A stretch of DNA of 64,000 nt from Chitinophagales bacterium. Its GTDB lineage: Bacteria > Bacteroidota > Bacteroidia > Chitinophagales > JADIYW01. This document shows positions 46,206 through 55,478 of the stretch, one piece after another; position 1 is the stretch's first letter; every line of letters starts with the position of its first letter. The notes below the pieces were generated by a model. That model ran no database searches, had not been told where the DNA came from, and saw nothing but the letters and a program-made list of their open reading frames with translations. The position numbers were made by a program, and so were the translations under genes. The DNA lies in NCBI GenBank assembly GCA_020636545.1, contig JACJXS010000011.1, positions 186,001 to 250,000 on the forward strand, given 5' to 3'.

Positions 46206-46907
46206 ATGGTTAATATTGAACAATACGTAAGCCATCATTATATCCATAGAAGTAATTGGCTTCGAGCAGCAGTTTTGGGTGCCAACGACGGAATTATTTC
46301 AATTTCAAGTATTGCAATTGGTGTTGCTGCTGCAAATACTGACAGAGCACCTATTGTTTTAGCTACCATTGCAGGTTTAGTTGCGGGAGCATTGTCTATG
46401 GCTGCTGGAGAGTATGTGTCTGTAAGTCCCCAAACTGACATAGAACAAGCTGATATTGCTCGTGAAGCCAAAGAATTAAAAGACATGCCCGAGGAAGAAT
46501 TAAAATCATTAGCTGCTATATACGAACAAAGAGGATTGAAAAAAGAAACTGCTTTACAAGTAGCTAAAGAGCTAACCGCAATAGATGCCTTGGCTGCTCA
46601 CGTGAGAGAAGAATTAGGTATAAATGAAGGAATGAAAGCTAATCCAGTGCAAGCTGCTTTAGCATCAGGAGCTGCATTTGTTTCTGGTGGTATCTTGCCG
46701 TTATTGGTTACACTCTTCTTTCCTACTAAAAAGTTGGAATTTGCTTTATATGGATTTTCAATTTTATTCTTAATTTTTTTAGGTATTATCTCTGCTAAAA
46801 CAGGTGGTGCAAGAGTGTGGAAAGCGATAGTGCGAGTTGTGTTTTGGGGAACTTTAGCTATGGGTATAACCGCATTTGTTGGCTATCTTTTCGGTGTAAA
46901 TATTTAA
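46206..46907 (+). CDS. VIT1/CCC1 family iron/manganese transporter-like protein
   Basis: The 233-residue protein has five membrane helices and the family signature WLRAAVLGANDGIISISSIA at the N-terminus, then AGALSMAAGEYVSVSPQTD. A cytoplasmic metal-binding helical domain rich in Glu lies at about 85-140. Eukaryotic homologues move Fe2+ or Mn2+ out of the cytosol; bacterial members are less studied, so the ion is inferred. TATCTTTG (46185-46192) lies at the end of the previous gene and may be its -7 box. Confidence 0.88.
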   Translation: MVNIEQYVSHHYIHRSNWLRAAVLGANDGIISISSIAIGVAAANTDRAPIVLATIAGLVAGALSMAAGEYVSVSPQTDIEQADIAREAKELKDMPEEELKSLAAIYEQRGLKKETALQVAKELTAIDALAAHVREELGINEGMKANPVQAALASGAAFVSGGILPLLVTLFFPTKKLEFALYGFSILFLIFLGIISAKTGGARVWKAIVRVVFWGTLAMGITAFVGYLFGVNI

Positions 46908-46936
46908 CAAATTAAATCTATAATAATAAAAACAAC

Positions 46937-48094
46937 ATGAAAATTTTCCTTATCCCAACATTACTATTTTTCTTAATCTTTTCGGTAAATGCTCAAGATA
47001 AACAACCGCCAATTATGGGTTGGAGCAGTTGGAATCATTTTAAACTTAATATCAATGAAGATGTAATTAAAGCACAAGCAGATGCTATGGTTGAATCTGG
47101 TTTATATGATGCTGGTTATCGCTTTATCAATATAGATGATGGCTATTTTGGCGGTCGTGATGCACAAGGAAATTTATTGATTGACACCACTAAATTTCCA
47201 TCAGGTATGCGAAACTTGGTAGATTATATTCATCAAAAAGAATTAAAAGCTGGAATTTATACTGATGCAGGAAAAAATACTTGTGGGTATTACAGTCGAG
47301 ATAAAGACAAAAATGGTTATGGTGTAGGTATTTATGGACATATTCCAGAAGATGTAGATTTATTTTTCAATCAATGGAATTTTGACTTTTTAAAAGTAGA
47401 TTGGTGCGGTGCTGAAGCTATGCGTTTAGATGAAGAAACTGAATACCTAAATATATATAATGCTATAAAAAAGATTGACAAGTCAATCAATTATAATATC
47501 TGTCGCTGGGCGTTTCCTGGTAAATGGGCAATTGACAAAGCAGATTCTTGGCGTATATCTTATGATATCTTCCCCAAGTTTTCTAGAATATTATATATCA
47601 TAGAAAAGAATGCCAACCTTTATCCTTATGCTTCATCAGGTCATTATAATGATATGGACATGTTGGAAGTAGGCAACGGTATGACTTACGACGAAGACAA
47701 ATCTCATTTCTCCATGTGGTGTATGATGAATTCTCCATTAATGACTGGGAACAACTTAAAAAATATGTCCAAACAAACGCTTGAAATTCTTACTAATAAA
47801 GAATTAATTGCACTTAATCAAGATGAAGGATTTAAACAAGCAAAAAGAATAATAAAGCAAAAGAAAGTTGATGTTTGGGTAAAACCGTTAGGTAAAAATA
47901 GTGACCAATTTGCCATTGCAATATTTAATAAAAGCAATAAAGCAGTAGATTATACTTTAAAAACTGAAAACATTGGAATTAGCCGAGATAAAGTAGTTAG
48001 AGATTTATGGTTACATCAAGATTTAGGTAAGATTGGAGCTAAAAAATCATTTACTATACCTGCACATGGCATTGTTGTTTTAAAAACCAACTAA
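46937..48094 (+). CDS. Alpha-galactosidase-like glycoside hydrolase, GH27
   Basis: The 385-residue secreted protein has a signal peptide ending near VNAQ. The (beta/alpha)8 barrel shows the GH27 features MGWSSWNHF, INIDDGYFGG, the nucleophile Asp in FDFLKVDWCGA, CRWAFPGKWA, and the acid/base Asp in WRISYDI. HYNDMDMLEVGN and the small C-terminal beta domain follow. GH27 enzymes release alpha-galactose or alpha-N-acetylgalactosamine. There is no SusC/SusD pair or other carbohydrate gene nearby, so it is not in a polysaccharide utilisation locus. It lies 29 bp after the VIT gene. Confidence 0.92.
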   Translation: MKIFLIPTLLFFLIFSVNAQDKQPPIMGWSSWNHFKLNINEDVIKAQADAMVESGLYDAGYRFINIDDGYFGGRDAQGNLLIDTTKFPSGMRNLVDYIHQKELKAGIYTDAGKNTCGYYSRDKDKNGYGVGIYGHIPEDVDLFFNQWNFDFLKVDWCGAEAMRLDEETEYLNIYNAIKKIDKSINYNICRWAFPGKWAIDKADSWRISYDIFPKFSRILYIIEKNANLYPYASSGHYNDMDMLEVGNGMTYDEDKSHFSMWCMMNSPLMTGNNLKNMSKQTLEILTNKELIALNQDEGFKQAKRIIKQKKVDVWVKPLGKNSDQFAIAIFNKSNKAVDYTLKTENIGISRDKVVRDLWLHQDLGKIGAKKSFTIPAHGIVVLKTN

Positions 48095-48095
48095 G

Positions 48096-49865
48096 CTAAC
48101 GAGGTTCTAGCTGATTTATCTTACTTTCGTTTTTAATCATCAATTGTTGGTTACTTAGTGTATCGTTTTTACGAAACAAGGTACTCTTTTGTTCAAAAAG
48201 TTTTTTGCTTTTACCCTTTTCTTTAAATAATTCATTAGGAGCTTTATCAAAAGGATTGTTTTTCTTATTTAATGGAACTAAATCTTGATTTTGTTCAAAG
48301 AGTTTTTTAGAAACAAATAGCTCTTTTCTAACACGTTCCTGTAATAACCCAACACTTGGATTATACACACCATCTATTCCGTTAAATGGAATCAAATCTT
48401 TTTGTTGTAGAGCAAAATCTAAATTGGTTGAGTCATTGATATTATCAGTATAATAAAAATATTTTTTAATGATATTACGAACATAATTAAAGGTTTCGCT
48501 TCCTCTTGCATAGCCATATTTTACCACCCTATCATTATAAAATCTTGGATTAGATTTATAAAGTATAAAATATTCTACATTACCATCCCATTCCGTTTCG
48601 GAATAGCCATATTTTTTTGCCAGTCTCGCAGCATCTTGAATATGCCCGACACCAGCATTATAGGATGCTAAAATAAACTTTATTCGTTGTGTAAAATCTG
48701 GCACTTCTTTCCAAAATTGTTCTAAATATTGTAAGTATTTTGTTCCTGCTTGTATATTTTGTTCTGGCTGATACAAACCAGTGTGTAAACCCATTTGTCT
48801 TGCTGTTCCTGGCATCAATTGCATTAAGCCTTTTGCTCCAGCCCACGAAGTTGCATTTGGGTCAAATTTAGATTCTTGATACATCAAAGCAGCTACCAAA
48901 CGCCAATCCCAATTGATACTTTTGGCAAAATATTGAATAATATTATCATATAGCGAAATTTGCCCTTTAGTTAAATATTCTGTTTCATTAAATTGGTCAA
49001 TTATCTTTCTATCAAACTTAAAATACTTATTGGCAATTTGTTTGTAATCTTTTGATTTAATAAAATGACTCAGCCATTCATTTAAAATAATTTGCAATTC
49101 TTTTGAAGATTTTCGAGTTGCATAATGCAAATCTTTTTCTTTCCCAAACTGAATCCCTAAATCTAAATTTCCAAGGAATGAATTATTTGTTAGGGCTAAA
49201 TCTTTATCGGCAACTGTATAATCAATTTCAGCATCAGCAACTGCATTAATTAAATCTTCGATACTTCTTTCATCACTCACCAAATTGATATTTACATTAA
49301 ATCCAAGTGTATCCGCTAGGTGTTTTACTTGCTCGATATAAGGCGAATTTAGTGTTAAAAAAACATCTTTCGCTTCCAATGATTTTATATCTATTATGGG
49401 TTGATAATAAGAAGTTGTACTATCTGATTTGCGAGTATATTTTCCAGCTTTTCGTTGAACTAATACTTGTTCTGATTTTCTATACGGTATAGAATAAGCG
49501 ACCCCAGATTCATTGGTTTGATACAAACCAGTTGCAATGATATCCCCTTTTCCTTGTCTCAAAAAATTATACATTTCTTGATGATTATGAGCAATAATAT
49601 ATTCCGTTCGCACACCAATACTTTCTGCAAAACGCTCCATTATTTCATAATCAAAACCAGCGACTTCATCTTTATAAATAAAATAGCTAATGGAATTATA
49701 CTCTGTAATGACACGCAAGATGCCACGTTCTTTTATTTTTGTCAAGTCAAAATTATTAACTGCAACTGATTGCTTATCTTTTTTTATAAATGAAATGGCA
49801 TAGAAAGCGATAATCACAACTATTACCATTAAGCTTAAGCCAATCTTTTTATAATCAATATTCAA
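48096..49865 (-). CDS. MltF-like membrane-bound lytic transglycosylase
   Basis: The 589-residue protein has an N-terminal membrane anchor (about 9-27), a solute-binding type domain (about 40-275) and a lysozyme-like SLT domain (about 300-450). The SLT domain has the catalytic Glu in ALMYQESKFDPNA, SWAGAKGLMQLMPGTARQMG and ILASYNAGVGH. This is the plan of MltF, which cleaves peptidoglycan non-hydrolytically to anhydro-muropeptides. The last 100 residues hold a degenerate two-copy tandem repeat, each copy beginning DL(I/V)P and ending SKKLFEQ. It converges on the GH27 gene with one base between stops. Confidence 0.9.
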   Translation of the reverse strand: MNIDYKKIGLSLMVIVVIIAFYAISFIKKDKQSVAVNNFDLTKIKERGILRVITEYNSISYFIYKDEVAGFDYEIMERFAESIGVRTEYIIAHNHQEMYNFLRQGKGDIIATGLYQTNESGVAYSIPYRKSEQVLVQRKAGKYTRKSDSTTSYYQPIIDIKSLEAKDVFLTLNSPYIEQVKHLADTLGFNVNINLVSDERSIEDLINAVADAEIDYTVADKDLALTNNSFLGNLDLGIQFGKEKDLHYATRKSSKELQIILNEWLSHFIKSKDYKQIANKYFKFDRKIIDQFNETEYLTKGQISLYDNIIQYFAKSINWDWRLVAALMYQESKFDPNATSWAGAKGLMQLMPGTARQMGLHTGLYQPEQNIQAGTKYLQYLEQFWKEVPDFTQRIKFILASYNAGVGHIQDAARLAKKYGYSETEWDGNVEYFILYKSNPRFYNDRVVKYGYARGSETFNYVRNIIKKYFYYTDNINDSTNLDFALQQKDLIPFNGIDGVYNPSVGLLQERVRKELFVSKKLFEQNQDLVPLNKKNNPFDKAPNELFKEKGKSKKLFEQKSTLFRKNDTLSNQQLMIKNESKINQLEPR

Positions 49866-49911
49866 AACGATACAAATTTATAGAATAATTGACAACAAAA
49901 ACTATGCAATT

Positions 49912-50703
49912 CTAATTATTCTGTGTGGCGGCATTTTTCATTTTGGTTGCAATTTCATCGCCCAAATATTTATCAATATAATGATGTGCAAAATAAATGA
50001 CTGGCGTAAGCACGATGGCAACAATAAATTTATAAATATAATTCCCAACGCCAATGGCTAAAATCATTTTAAAAGGCCAGGGTTGTCCTGTTAAATATTT
50101 AGGCACAAAATAAAAGGCAATAAACAATACCACAAAGCTATCAATAAATTGAGAAACGACTGTGGAGCCTGTGGAACGTAACCAGATATACTTTTCGCCT
50201 GTCATTTGTTTAATTTTATGAAAAATACCCACATCAATTACTTGTCCTAATAAGAATGCAGTTAATGAACCAAAAATAATTGCTGCACCTTGTCCCAATA
50301 TTTGTTGGTAACCTGCTTGCATATCATTTACACCATTCAATGTTTTACTCGTAATCCACCAATCGGCAGGTACTAATTGAATGGCTAAATAATATATTAA
50401 AAAAGCATAAGCCAATAAACCGACAGTTAAATTAGACAAAAATTTTACACCTCTTTTGCCATAATATTCATTGATAATATCTGTCATCACAAACACAACA
50501 GGCCAAAGCAATACTCCAGCTGTCAGATTAAAAGAAAATGGATAACCAAAGATTGGAATGTTTGCAGGTGGCAAATCAAAAGTAGCTTCTAAAGAGAAGA
50601 TTTTTACACCTATTGTTTCTGCAATCAGTGCATTTGCAATAAAAAAACCACCCAAGATGATAAATAAGCGAGTACTTTTATTTTTTATAATATCTTTTAT
50701 CAT
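49912..50703 (-). CDS. Queuosine precursor transporter (YhhQ/VUT family)
   Basis: The 263-residue membrane protein has about six or seven helices and family features such as FGYPFSFNLTAGVLLWPVVF, VMTDIINEYYGKRG and FIDSFVVLFIAFYFVP. E. coli YhhQ imports preQ0/preQ1 for queuosine synthesis. The assignment is to the family; direct evidence for the substrate is lacking here. It is followed downstream by the MltF-like gene and preceded by tilS at 14 bp. Confidence 0.88.
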   Translation of the reverse strand: MIKDIIKNKSTRLFIILGGFFIANALIAETIGVKIFSLEATFDLPPANIPIFGYPFSFNLTAGVLLWPVVFVMTDIINEYYGKRGVKFLSNLTVGLLAYAFLIYYLAIQLVPADWWITSKTLNGVNDMQAGYQQILGQGAAIIFGSLTAFLLGQVIDVGIFHKIKQMTGEKYIWLRSTGSTVVSQFIDSFVVLFIAFYFVPKYLTGQPWPFKMILAIGVGNYIYKFIVAIVLTPVIYFAHHYIDKYLGDEIATKMKNAATQNN

Positions 50704-50717
50704 TTGTAGATTTTAAA

Positions 50718-52064
50718 CTATCCTTTAATGATTTTAAATTTTAAAACTTCTTTAGTTGTTCCAGTTACTTTAAATCTATCATCAATTCGATGGCCTACCA
50801 ACCAAACAGCACGTTCTTTTGAAAATAAAATTGGCGTTTGTTCTTTTTCCAATAAACTCAATTTTTCATCTCTAAAATATTTTCCTATTTTTTTCTTACC
50901 CACTTTAAGCGGATTTTTAGATTTTCCAATACCAAAAGGATAGAAATAATCGCCTTCTTTTAAGTAACGAAGCATCAATGGAAATTCTAATTTTTCTAAA
51001 GCAATATAGGCATAATTTTTACTATCCTTAATGTTTAAATGTTCAATTGGCACAACAGAACATTGTATTTTATATTGATTAAATTGAATATTATTTGGAA
51101 TTTTATCCATCAATAGATGTGATAATATTTCATGCCTAATTGAGGTAATAATCAATTCATTTCTATCTATAATTAAACGGTGCGTTTCAGAAAAAAATTG
51201 CTTACTACTTTCTTTTATTTTAAAAATTTGTTCAATATGAATATCCGTAAATCCAAAATCTTTCAATAGTAAAAACAATACCGTTTTCTTTGCAGGATGT
51301 TGTTTTACATAGTTGATTTTTATTATCGTATTACCATTTTTTATACTAACACATTTCTTTCTAATAGCATCAATTTGTAATGCCAACAAGGTTTGAGTGT
51401 CTTGCATAATTGATGTAAATTGCAATACATTCTCATATAAATTTGGATTTATTTCTAATAATTTTGGTGTAATATGATGTCGTATTTTATTACGTTGATA
51501 ATCGTCTGTTAGATTGGAACTATCCTCTCTAAATGCTAGATGATTATCTTGTGCAAATTGCAGAATAGATTGTTTTGGTATTTGTAATAAAGGTCGAATT
51601 ATAAAATTATTTTTGGCTTGCATACCACTTAAACCATTTACACCAGTTCCTTTAGCAAAATTCATCAATATAGTTTCTAATTGATCATCTAAATGGTGTG
51701 CAGTGGCTATGCTATGAAAATTATTTTCTTTTCTAATTTGTTCAAACCATTCATATCTTAATTCACGAGCAGCCATCTGAGTAGATATTTTAGAATTCTT
51801 TTTATACGCTATGGTTTCAAATCTCTTTACAAACAACGGAATATTATTTTCCTCCGCATAAGTTCTAATAAAACTTTCATCGCCATCACTTTCTTCATCT
51901 CTCAATTGAAAGTTGCAATGAGCAATTGAAATTGGGAAAGTTAATAATTGTAGTAACTTTACCAAAACCATAGAATCTACACCACCACTGCAAGCTACTA
52001 AAATCGGTGTGCCTTTATTCGCTAAATTATTATCTTGAATATATTTTTCAACTTGCTCTAGCAT
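50718..52064 (-). CDS. tilS: tRNA(Ile)-lysidine synthetase TilS
   Basis: TilS converts C34 of the CAU-anticodon tRNA-Ile to lysidine so that it reads AUA. The 448-residue protein has the PP-loop SGGVDS at 26-31, AHHLDDQLETILMN, and NLTDDYQRNKIRHHITPKL in the N-terminal domain. The C-terminal domain ends KERAVWLVGHRIDDRFKV. Its ATG immediately follows the lpxD stop, suggesting coupled translation. Confidence 0.95.
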   Translation of the reverse strand: MLEQVEKYIQDNNLANKGTPILVACSGGVDSMVLVKLLQLLTFPISIAHCNFQLRDEESDGDESFIRTYAEENNIPLFVKRFETIAYKKNSKISTQMAARELRYEWFEQIRKENNFHSIATAHHLDDQLETILMNFAKGTGVNGLSGMQAKNNFIIRPLLQIPKQSILQFAQDNHLAFREDSSNLTDDYQRNKIRHHITPKLLEINPNLYENVLQFTSIMQDTQTLLALQIDAIRKKCVSIKNGNTIIKINYVKQHPAKKTVLFLLLKDFGFTDIHIEQIFKIKESSKQFFSETHRLIIDRNELIITSIRHEILSHLLMDKIPNNIQFNQYKIQCSVVPIEHLNIKDSKNYAYIALEKLEFPLMLRYLKEGDYFYPFGIGKSKNPLKVGKKKIGKYFRDEKLSLLEKEQTPILFSKERAVWLVGHRIDDRFKVTGTTKEVLKFKIIKG

Positions 52065-53042
52065 CTACTTTTCTTCTTTTAATTTTTGAATTTCATTTTG
52101 CAAAGTAGTAATCTGTTTTTGTAATTCTGGTAATTGCTTAAATACAATTGATGATTTAAAAAATTGTTTTAAAGAAAAGGCAGGTGCACCACCAATTATT
52201 TCATTTTCAGTTTTTACACTTTGAGCTACACCACTTTGAGCATTGATTTTTGTATAAGGTGCAATACTAATATGTCCAACAAAACCAACCTGACCTCCAA
52301 TCATATTATGATGTCCGATTTTGGTTGAACCTGCGATTCCAGTTTGAGCAGCAATTACAGTATGTTCGCCAATTTCCACATTATGTCCTACTTGAATTAA
52401 ATTATCCAACTTCACACCTTTACGAATGATTGTAGAGCCTATTGTTGCTCTATCAATACAAGTATTTGCACCAATCTCACAATCATCTTCAATAATAACA
52501 TTCCCTAATTGTGGTATTTTATTATAAGTTCCATCTTTTTGTGGTGCAAAACCAAAACCATCAGCACCAATTACTGCACCAGAATGTATAATTACACGAT
52601 TCCCAATAATACAATCTGCATAAATTGAAACATTTGGATAAATAATACAATCATTGCCAATTTGAACATTTGTTCCAATAAAAACATTAGGATAAATCGT
52701 AGAATTTGTACCTATTTTATACTCTTGATTTTCATTTGATTGAGTTGCAAATAATTCTAATACTTTTGGCAAGGCAGCATAGGCATCATTTAGAATCAGA
52801 AATCCACCTTTAATTTGATTGGTAGCAATATTCTTAGATTTTATTGTTTGATAGATTGCATCAGAAACTAATAAAATACCAATCTCATTTTTATTTACAT
52901 AATCGATATATTTTTCATTAGTAAGAAAACTAATATGTTGAGCTGTAGCATTTTCAATTTTTGCAATAGCCTCAACTTGATAATCTTTATTACCTTCGAT
53001 GCTGGCACCAATATATTCTGCTATTTTATCTAAAGTAAACAA
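52065..53042 (-). CDS. lpxD: UDP-3-O-acylglucosamine N-acyltransferase LpxD
   Basis: LpxD adds the second hydroxyacyl chain in lipid A synthesis. The 325-residue protein has an N-terminal uridine-binding domain (1-95) and a left-handed beta-helix of hexapeptide repeats (about 100-300). The catalytic His lies in QVGHNVEIGEHT. SGAVIGADGFGFAP is the family signature, and a helical C-terminus follows. It shows that the organism makes lipid A. An LpxD paralogue distant from other lpx genes is common in Bacteroidota, so a specialised role is possible. Confidence 0.93.
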   Translation of the reverse strand: MFTLDKIAEYIGASIEGNKDYQVEAIAKIENATAQHISFLTNEKYIDYVNKNEIGILLVSDAIYQTIKSKNIATNQIKGGFLILNDAYAALPKVLELFATQSNENQEYKIGTNSTIYPNVFIGTNVQIGNDCIIYPNVSIYADCIIGNRVIIHSGAVIGADGFGFAPQKDGTYNKIPQLGNVIIEDDCEIGANTCIDRATIGSTIIRKGVKLDNLIQVGHNVEIGEHTVIAAQTGIAGSTKIGHHNMIGGQVGFVGHISIAPYTKINAQSGVAQSVKTENEIIGGAPAFSLKQFFKSSIVFKQLPELQKQITTLQNEIQKLKEEK

Positions 53043-53116
53043 ATACGACTATTTCTGACGAAAGTAAAAAAAAGAACGCAATAATTTATTAAGTTTGATA
53101 AACAAAACAATACAAA

Positions 53117-53545
53117 ATGAGAATTTGGAAAGTAGGTGATATTCCAATAGATGCTTTGGAAAAAAGAAAAAAAGGTACTTTAATGGAAGCTTTAGGTATG
53201 GAATATGTAGAAATTGGTGATGATTTTATTGAGGCAAGAATGCCTGTAGATGAAAGAACTCGACAACCATTTGGAATTTTACACGGCGGTGCACATGTCG
53301 CTTTAGCTGAATCTATTGGAAGTTTGGGAGCAAATTTATGTTTAGACAATACCAAAGAATATGCAGTTGGCTTAGATATCAATTCTAATCATTTAAAAAG
53401 TGTAAGTTCAGGTTTTGTACATGGCATTGCAAAGCCTATTCATATTGGCAAAACAACACAGGTTTGGGAAATAAAAATTTATGATGAAAACAAAAAAAAT
53501 CTATTAAATATTACCAGACTAACAATGATGATAAAGCAGATATAA
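53117..53545 (+). CDS. PaaI/MenI-type hotdog thioesterase
   Basis: The 142-residue protein has the PaaI-family hotdog motif GILHGGAHVALAESIGSLGA, with Gly-Gly and the catalytic acidic residue in ALAES. It resembles 1,4-dihydroxy-2-naphthoyl-CoA hydrolase (MenI) and EntH; this organism probably uses menaquinone, so a MenI role is plausible but unproven. TAAGTTTG (53090-53097) may be the -7 box; no good -33 box is seen. It diverges from lpxD. Confidence 0.88.
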   Translation: MRIWKVGDIPIDALEKRKKGTLMEALGMEYVEIGDDFIEARMPVDERTRQPFGILHGGAHVALAESIGSLGANLCLDNTKEYAVGLDINSNHLKSVSSGFVHGIAKPIHIGKTTQVWEIKIYDENKKNLLNITRLTMMIKQI

Positions 53546-53607
53546 TTAAAATAATTTAGTAATGAAATAATTTTTCAAACTTACACACTTTTGGGGTAGT
53601 GTCTTTT

Positions 53608-54297
53608 TTATCCTAGAAGCATACGAATCAAACCTGTTACATAAACGCCAGCAGTTTCTGTTCTGAGTATTGAATTACCCAAACTAATGGGTACAAAACC
53701 ATTTTGTTGAGCTAACAAGATTTCATCGGTAGTAAAATCGCCTTCTGGCCCAATAAAAACGATGACTTCTTTATCGTTTTGAAAAATATTTTGCAATCGT
53801 ACTGGATTATCCGCACAATATGCTATAAATTTTTGAGATATAGATTGTGTTTGACGGATAACTTCCTCAAAAGATTGAAGCGGAAATAAGGTTGGTAAAT
53901 ATAATTGCTTACTTTGTTTAATGGCAGAAATAATAATATTATTCAATCGCTCTTCCTTGACACTTGATTTCTCTGTCCTTTTCGTTTGAATTGGATAAAT
54001 ATTTTTGATACCTAATTCAGTAGCTTTTTCAACAAACCATTCTAATCTTGAAGGATTTTTAGTTGGTGCTATTGCTATCGAAAGCAGTTGTACATTCGTA
54101 ACTTCTTGAATTAATTTAATATCATTCAGTTGAATTTCATTTCTTCCAATATGAGCAATAATTGCTTCAAATAATTTTCCTTGTCCATCAATCACTTCAA
54201 TTTTATCCCCTTCTTTACAACGAAGTGTTTTTGCTGCATGTCTTGAATCAGCATCAAGAATTAATGGAAGTGTGTTGGAATAAAAGCGTTTAAGCAT
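53608..54297 (-). CDS. rsmE: 16S rRNA (uracil1498-N3)-methyltransferase RsmE
   Basis: RsmE methylates U1498 in helix 44 of 16S rRNA. The 229-residue protein has a PUA-like N-terminal domain (HAAKTLRCKEGDKIEVIDGQ) and a SPOUT methyltransferase domain with VFIGPEGDFTTDEI and the knot motif SLGNSILRTETAGV. Length is normal. It is followed by a short intergenic region converging on the thioesterase gene. Confidence 0.95.
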   Translation of the reverse strand: MLKRFYSNTLPLILDADSRHAAKTLRCKEGDKIEVIDGQGKLFEAIIAHIGRNEIQLNDIKLIQEVTNVQLLSIAIAPTKNPSRLEWFVEKATELGIKNIYPIQTKRTEKSSVKEERLNNIIISAIKQSKQLYLPTLFPLQSFEEVIRQTQSISQKFIAYCADNPVRLQNIFQNDKEVIVFIGPEGDFTTDEILLAQQNGFVPISLGNSILRTETAGVYVTGLIRMLLG

Positions 54298-54302
54298 TTA
54301 CA

Positions 54303-54899
54303 TTAAGGCATTGTGATGTATATTTCTCCGCAATTTGATGAGCCTTTGAATGGAAGAATACCATAAATTGTATCATTTGGTTGTATGACTTTATTCGTCA
54401 TATCATAAGCTCCAATATTTTTCTTCATTTTTTTATTGGCTTTATGTGCTAGTGCAAAATTGATAATTGCAGGTGCAGCACCAACAGGAATTACTTTTCC
54501 TAAACCATTCTTTCCCATAAACGGATTGGGAGATACTAAACCTAAATATAACCAATACAAACCAGCTTTTTGCTTATTTTCTTTAATATAAGTATCCATA
54601 GAAATTGGTGTAATTACAGTTGCACCACCACAAGAATATTTAAAATCACTAACATTAATAGGTTCGGTACTTTTATTTACAATTTTAAATGCAATTAGGT
54701 TATATGCTTGTTTTTGTTCTCGTTTTGCATACTTAAAATTGTTCGTATTAAACATCACACCTTGTCTTGTAGCATAAGCAATTTTAGGGTTTTCTGTTTG
54801 TAATTCTTTGTAAGGAAATTGTTCTACAGTAAACGTTTTGTATGTTGCCGCACATCCCGACAATAGGAAAATAAATAATATGTAGAATAAGGCTTTCAT
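54303..54899 (-). CDS. Lipoprotein of unknown function
   Basis: The 198-residue protein starts with a lipoprotein signal (MKALFYILFIFLLSGC, Cys at 16). The mature part is predicted as a soluble beta-rich domain with INVSDFKYSCGGATVI and a hydrophobic stretch PVGAAPAIINFALAHKA. I recognise no domain. It lies 5 bp upstream of rsmE and is likely cotranscribed with it. Outer-membrane or periplasmic attachment is expected; nothing points to a function. Confidence 0.75.
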   Translation of the reverse strand: MKALFYILFIFLLSGCAATYKTFTVEQFPYKELQTENPKIAYATRQGVMFNTNNFKYAKREQKQAYNLIAFKIVNKSTEPINVSDFKYSCGGATVITPISMDTYIKENKQKAGLYWLYLGLVSPNPFMGKNGLGKVIPVGAAPAIINFALAHKANKKMKKNIGAYDMTNKVIQPNDTIYGILPFKGSSNCGEIYITMP

Positions 54900-54944
54900 A
54901 AAAAATAAATTTACAAAAACTAAAGATAGTGTATTTGTAGTATT

Positions 54945-55430
54945 CTACCTAAAATATTTAGAAAAAACAGAATCTATAGCTCTTAATTTTCCCCAATTTT
55001 TATCAAAATCTGATTTTTTATCTATTTGAATATCAAAAAAAAGTGTTTCTTTGGAAAGTGTTCCATTATCGATAAGTCTTTTAATATCTTCCAAATAAAA
55101 AGAATCAATATCTTGTAACCCTATTTTATAACATATGGCTTTGCTTTGAAAGAAATCTATTCCTATTTCATCTTCTATAAATTTTACTATATCAATAATT
55201 TCTTCTATAGCTTCTTCATCAATTGTATTTGCATCAGCCATAAGAACAATAAATCTGCGATAATAGACAGCTGCATAGCCCAAAACATCTTGATTTTCTG
55301 ATTGCCATTGGTCAACAAATGCTTCTATAAAATCATTAATAAAATTTAATTCATCTAGCTCAATTGGTCTGTCTGCTTGATAAATCCAGACTTTCGCATC
55401 ATCAGGTATTTTATGATAAGGTAATAACAT
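54945..55430 (-). CDS. Conserved Bacteroidota protein, often labelled 'ABC transporter ATPase'
   Basis: The 161-residue acidic soluble protein contains KVWIYQADRPIELDELNFIN, a central YYRRFIVLMAD strand and a C-terminal KSDFDKNWGKLRAIDSVF. From memory this pattern matches a Bacteroidota-restricted family commonly and misleadingly named ABC transporter ATPase. It has no Walker A or signature motif, so that name is not supported. Function unknown. TATATTTG (-7 box) lies at 55453-55460 on the minus strand. Confidence 0.72.
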   Translation of the reverse strand: MLLPYHKIPDDAKVWIYQADRPIELDELNFINDFIEAFVDQWQSENQDVLGYAAVYYRRFIVLMADANTIDEEAIEEIIDIVKFIEDEIGIDFFQSKAICYKIGLQDIDSFYLEDIKRLIDNGTLSKETLFFDIQIDKKSDFDKNWGKLRAIDSVFSKYFR

Positions 55431-55478
55431 TGAACTGCAAATAATTAATTTGCAAATATAAACAGAAAGATCTTAAAA

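Noticed and set aside
53585..53602. A hairpin (ACACT with AGTGT) followed by CTTTTTT after the PaaI-type thioesterase gene
   Set aside because: The stem is only 5 bp around an 8-base loop and the T run overlaps the rsmE stop region, so a terminator is not well supported.
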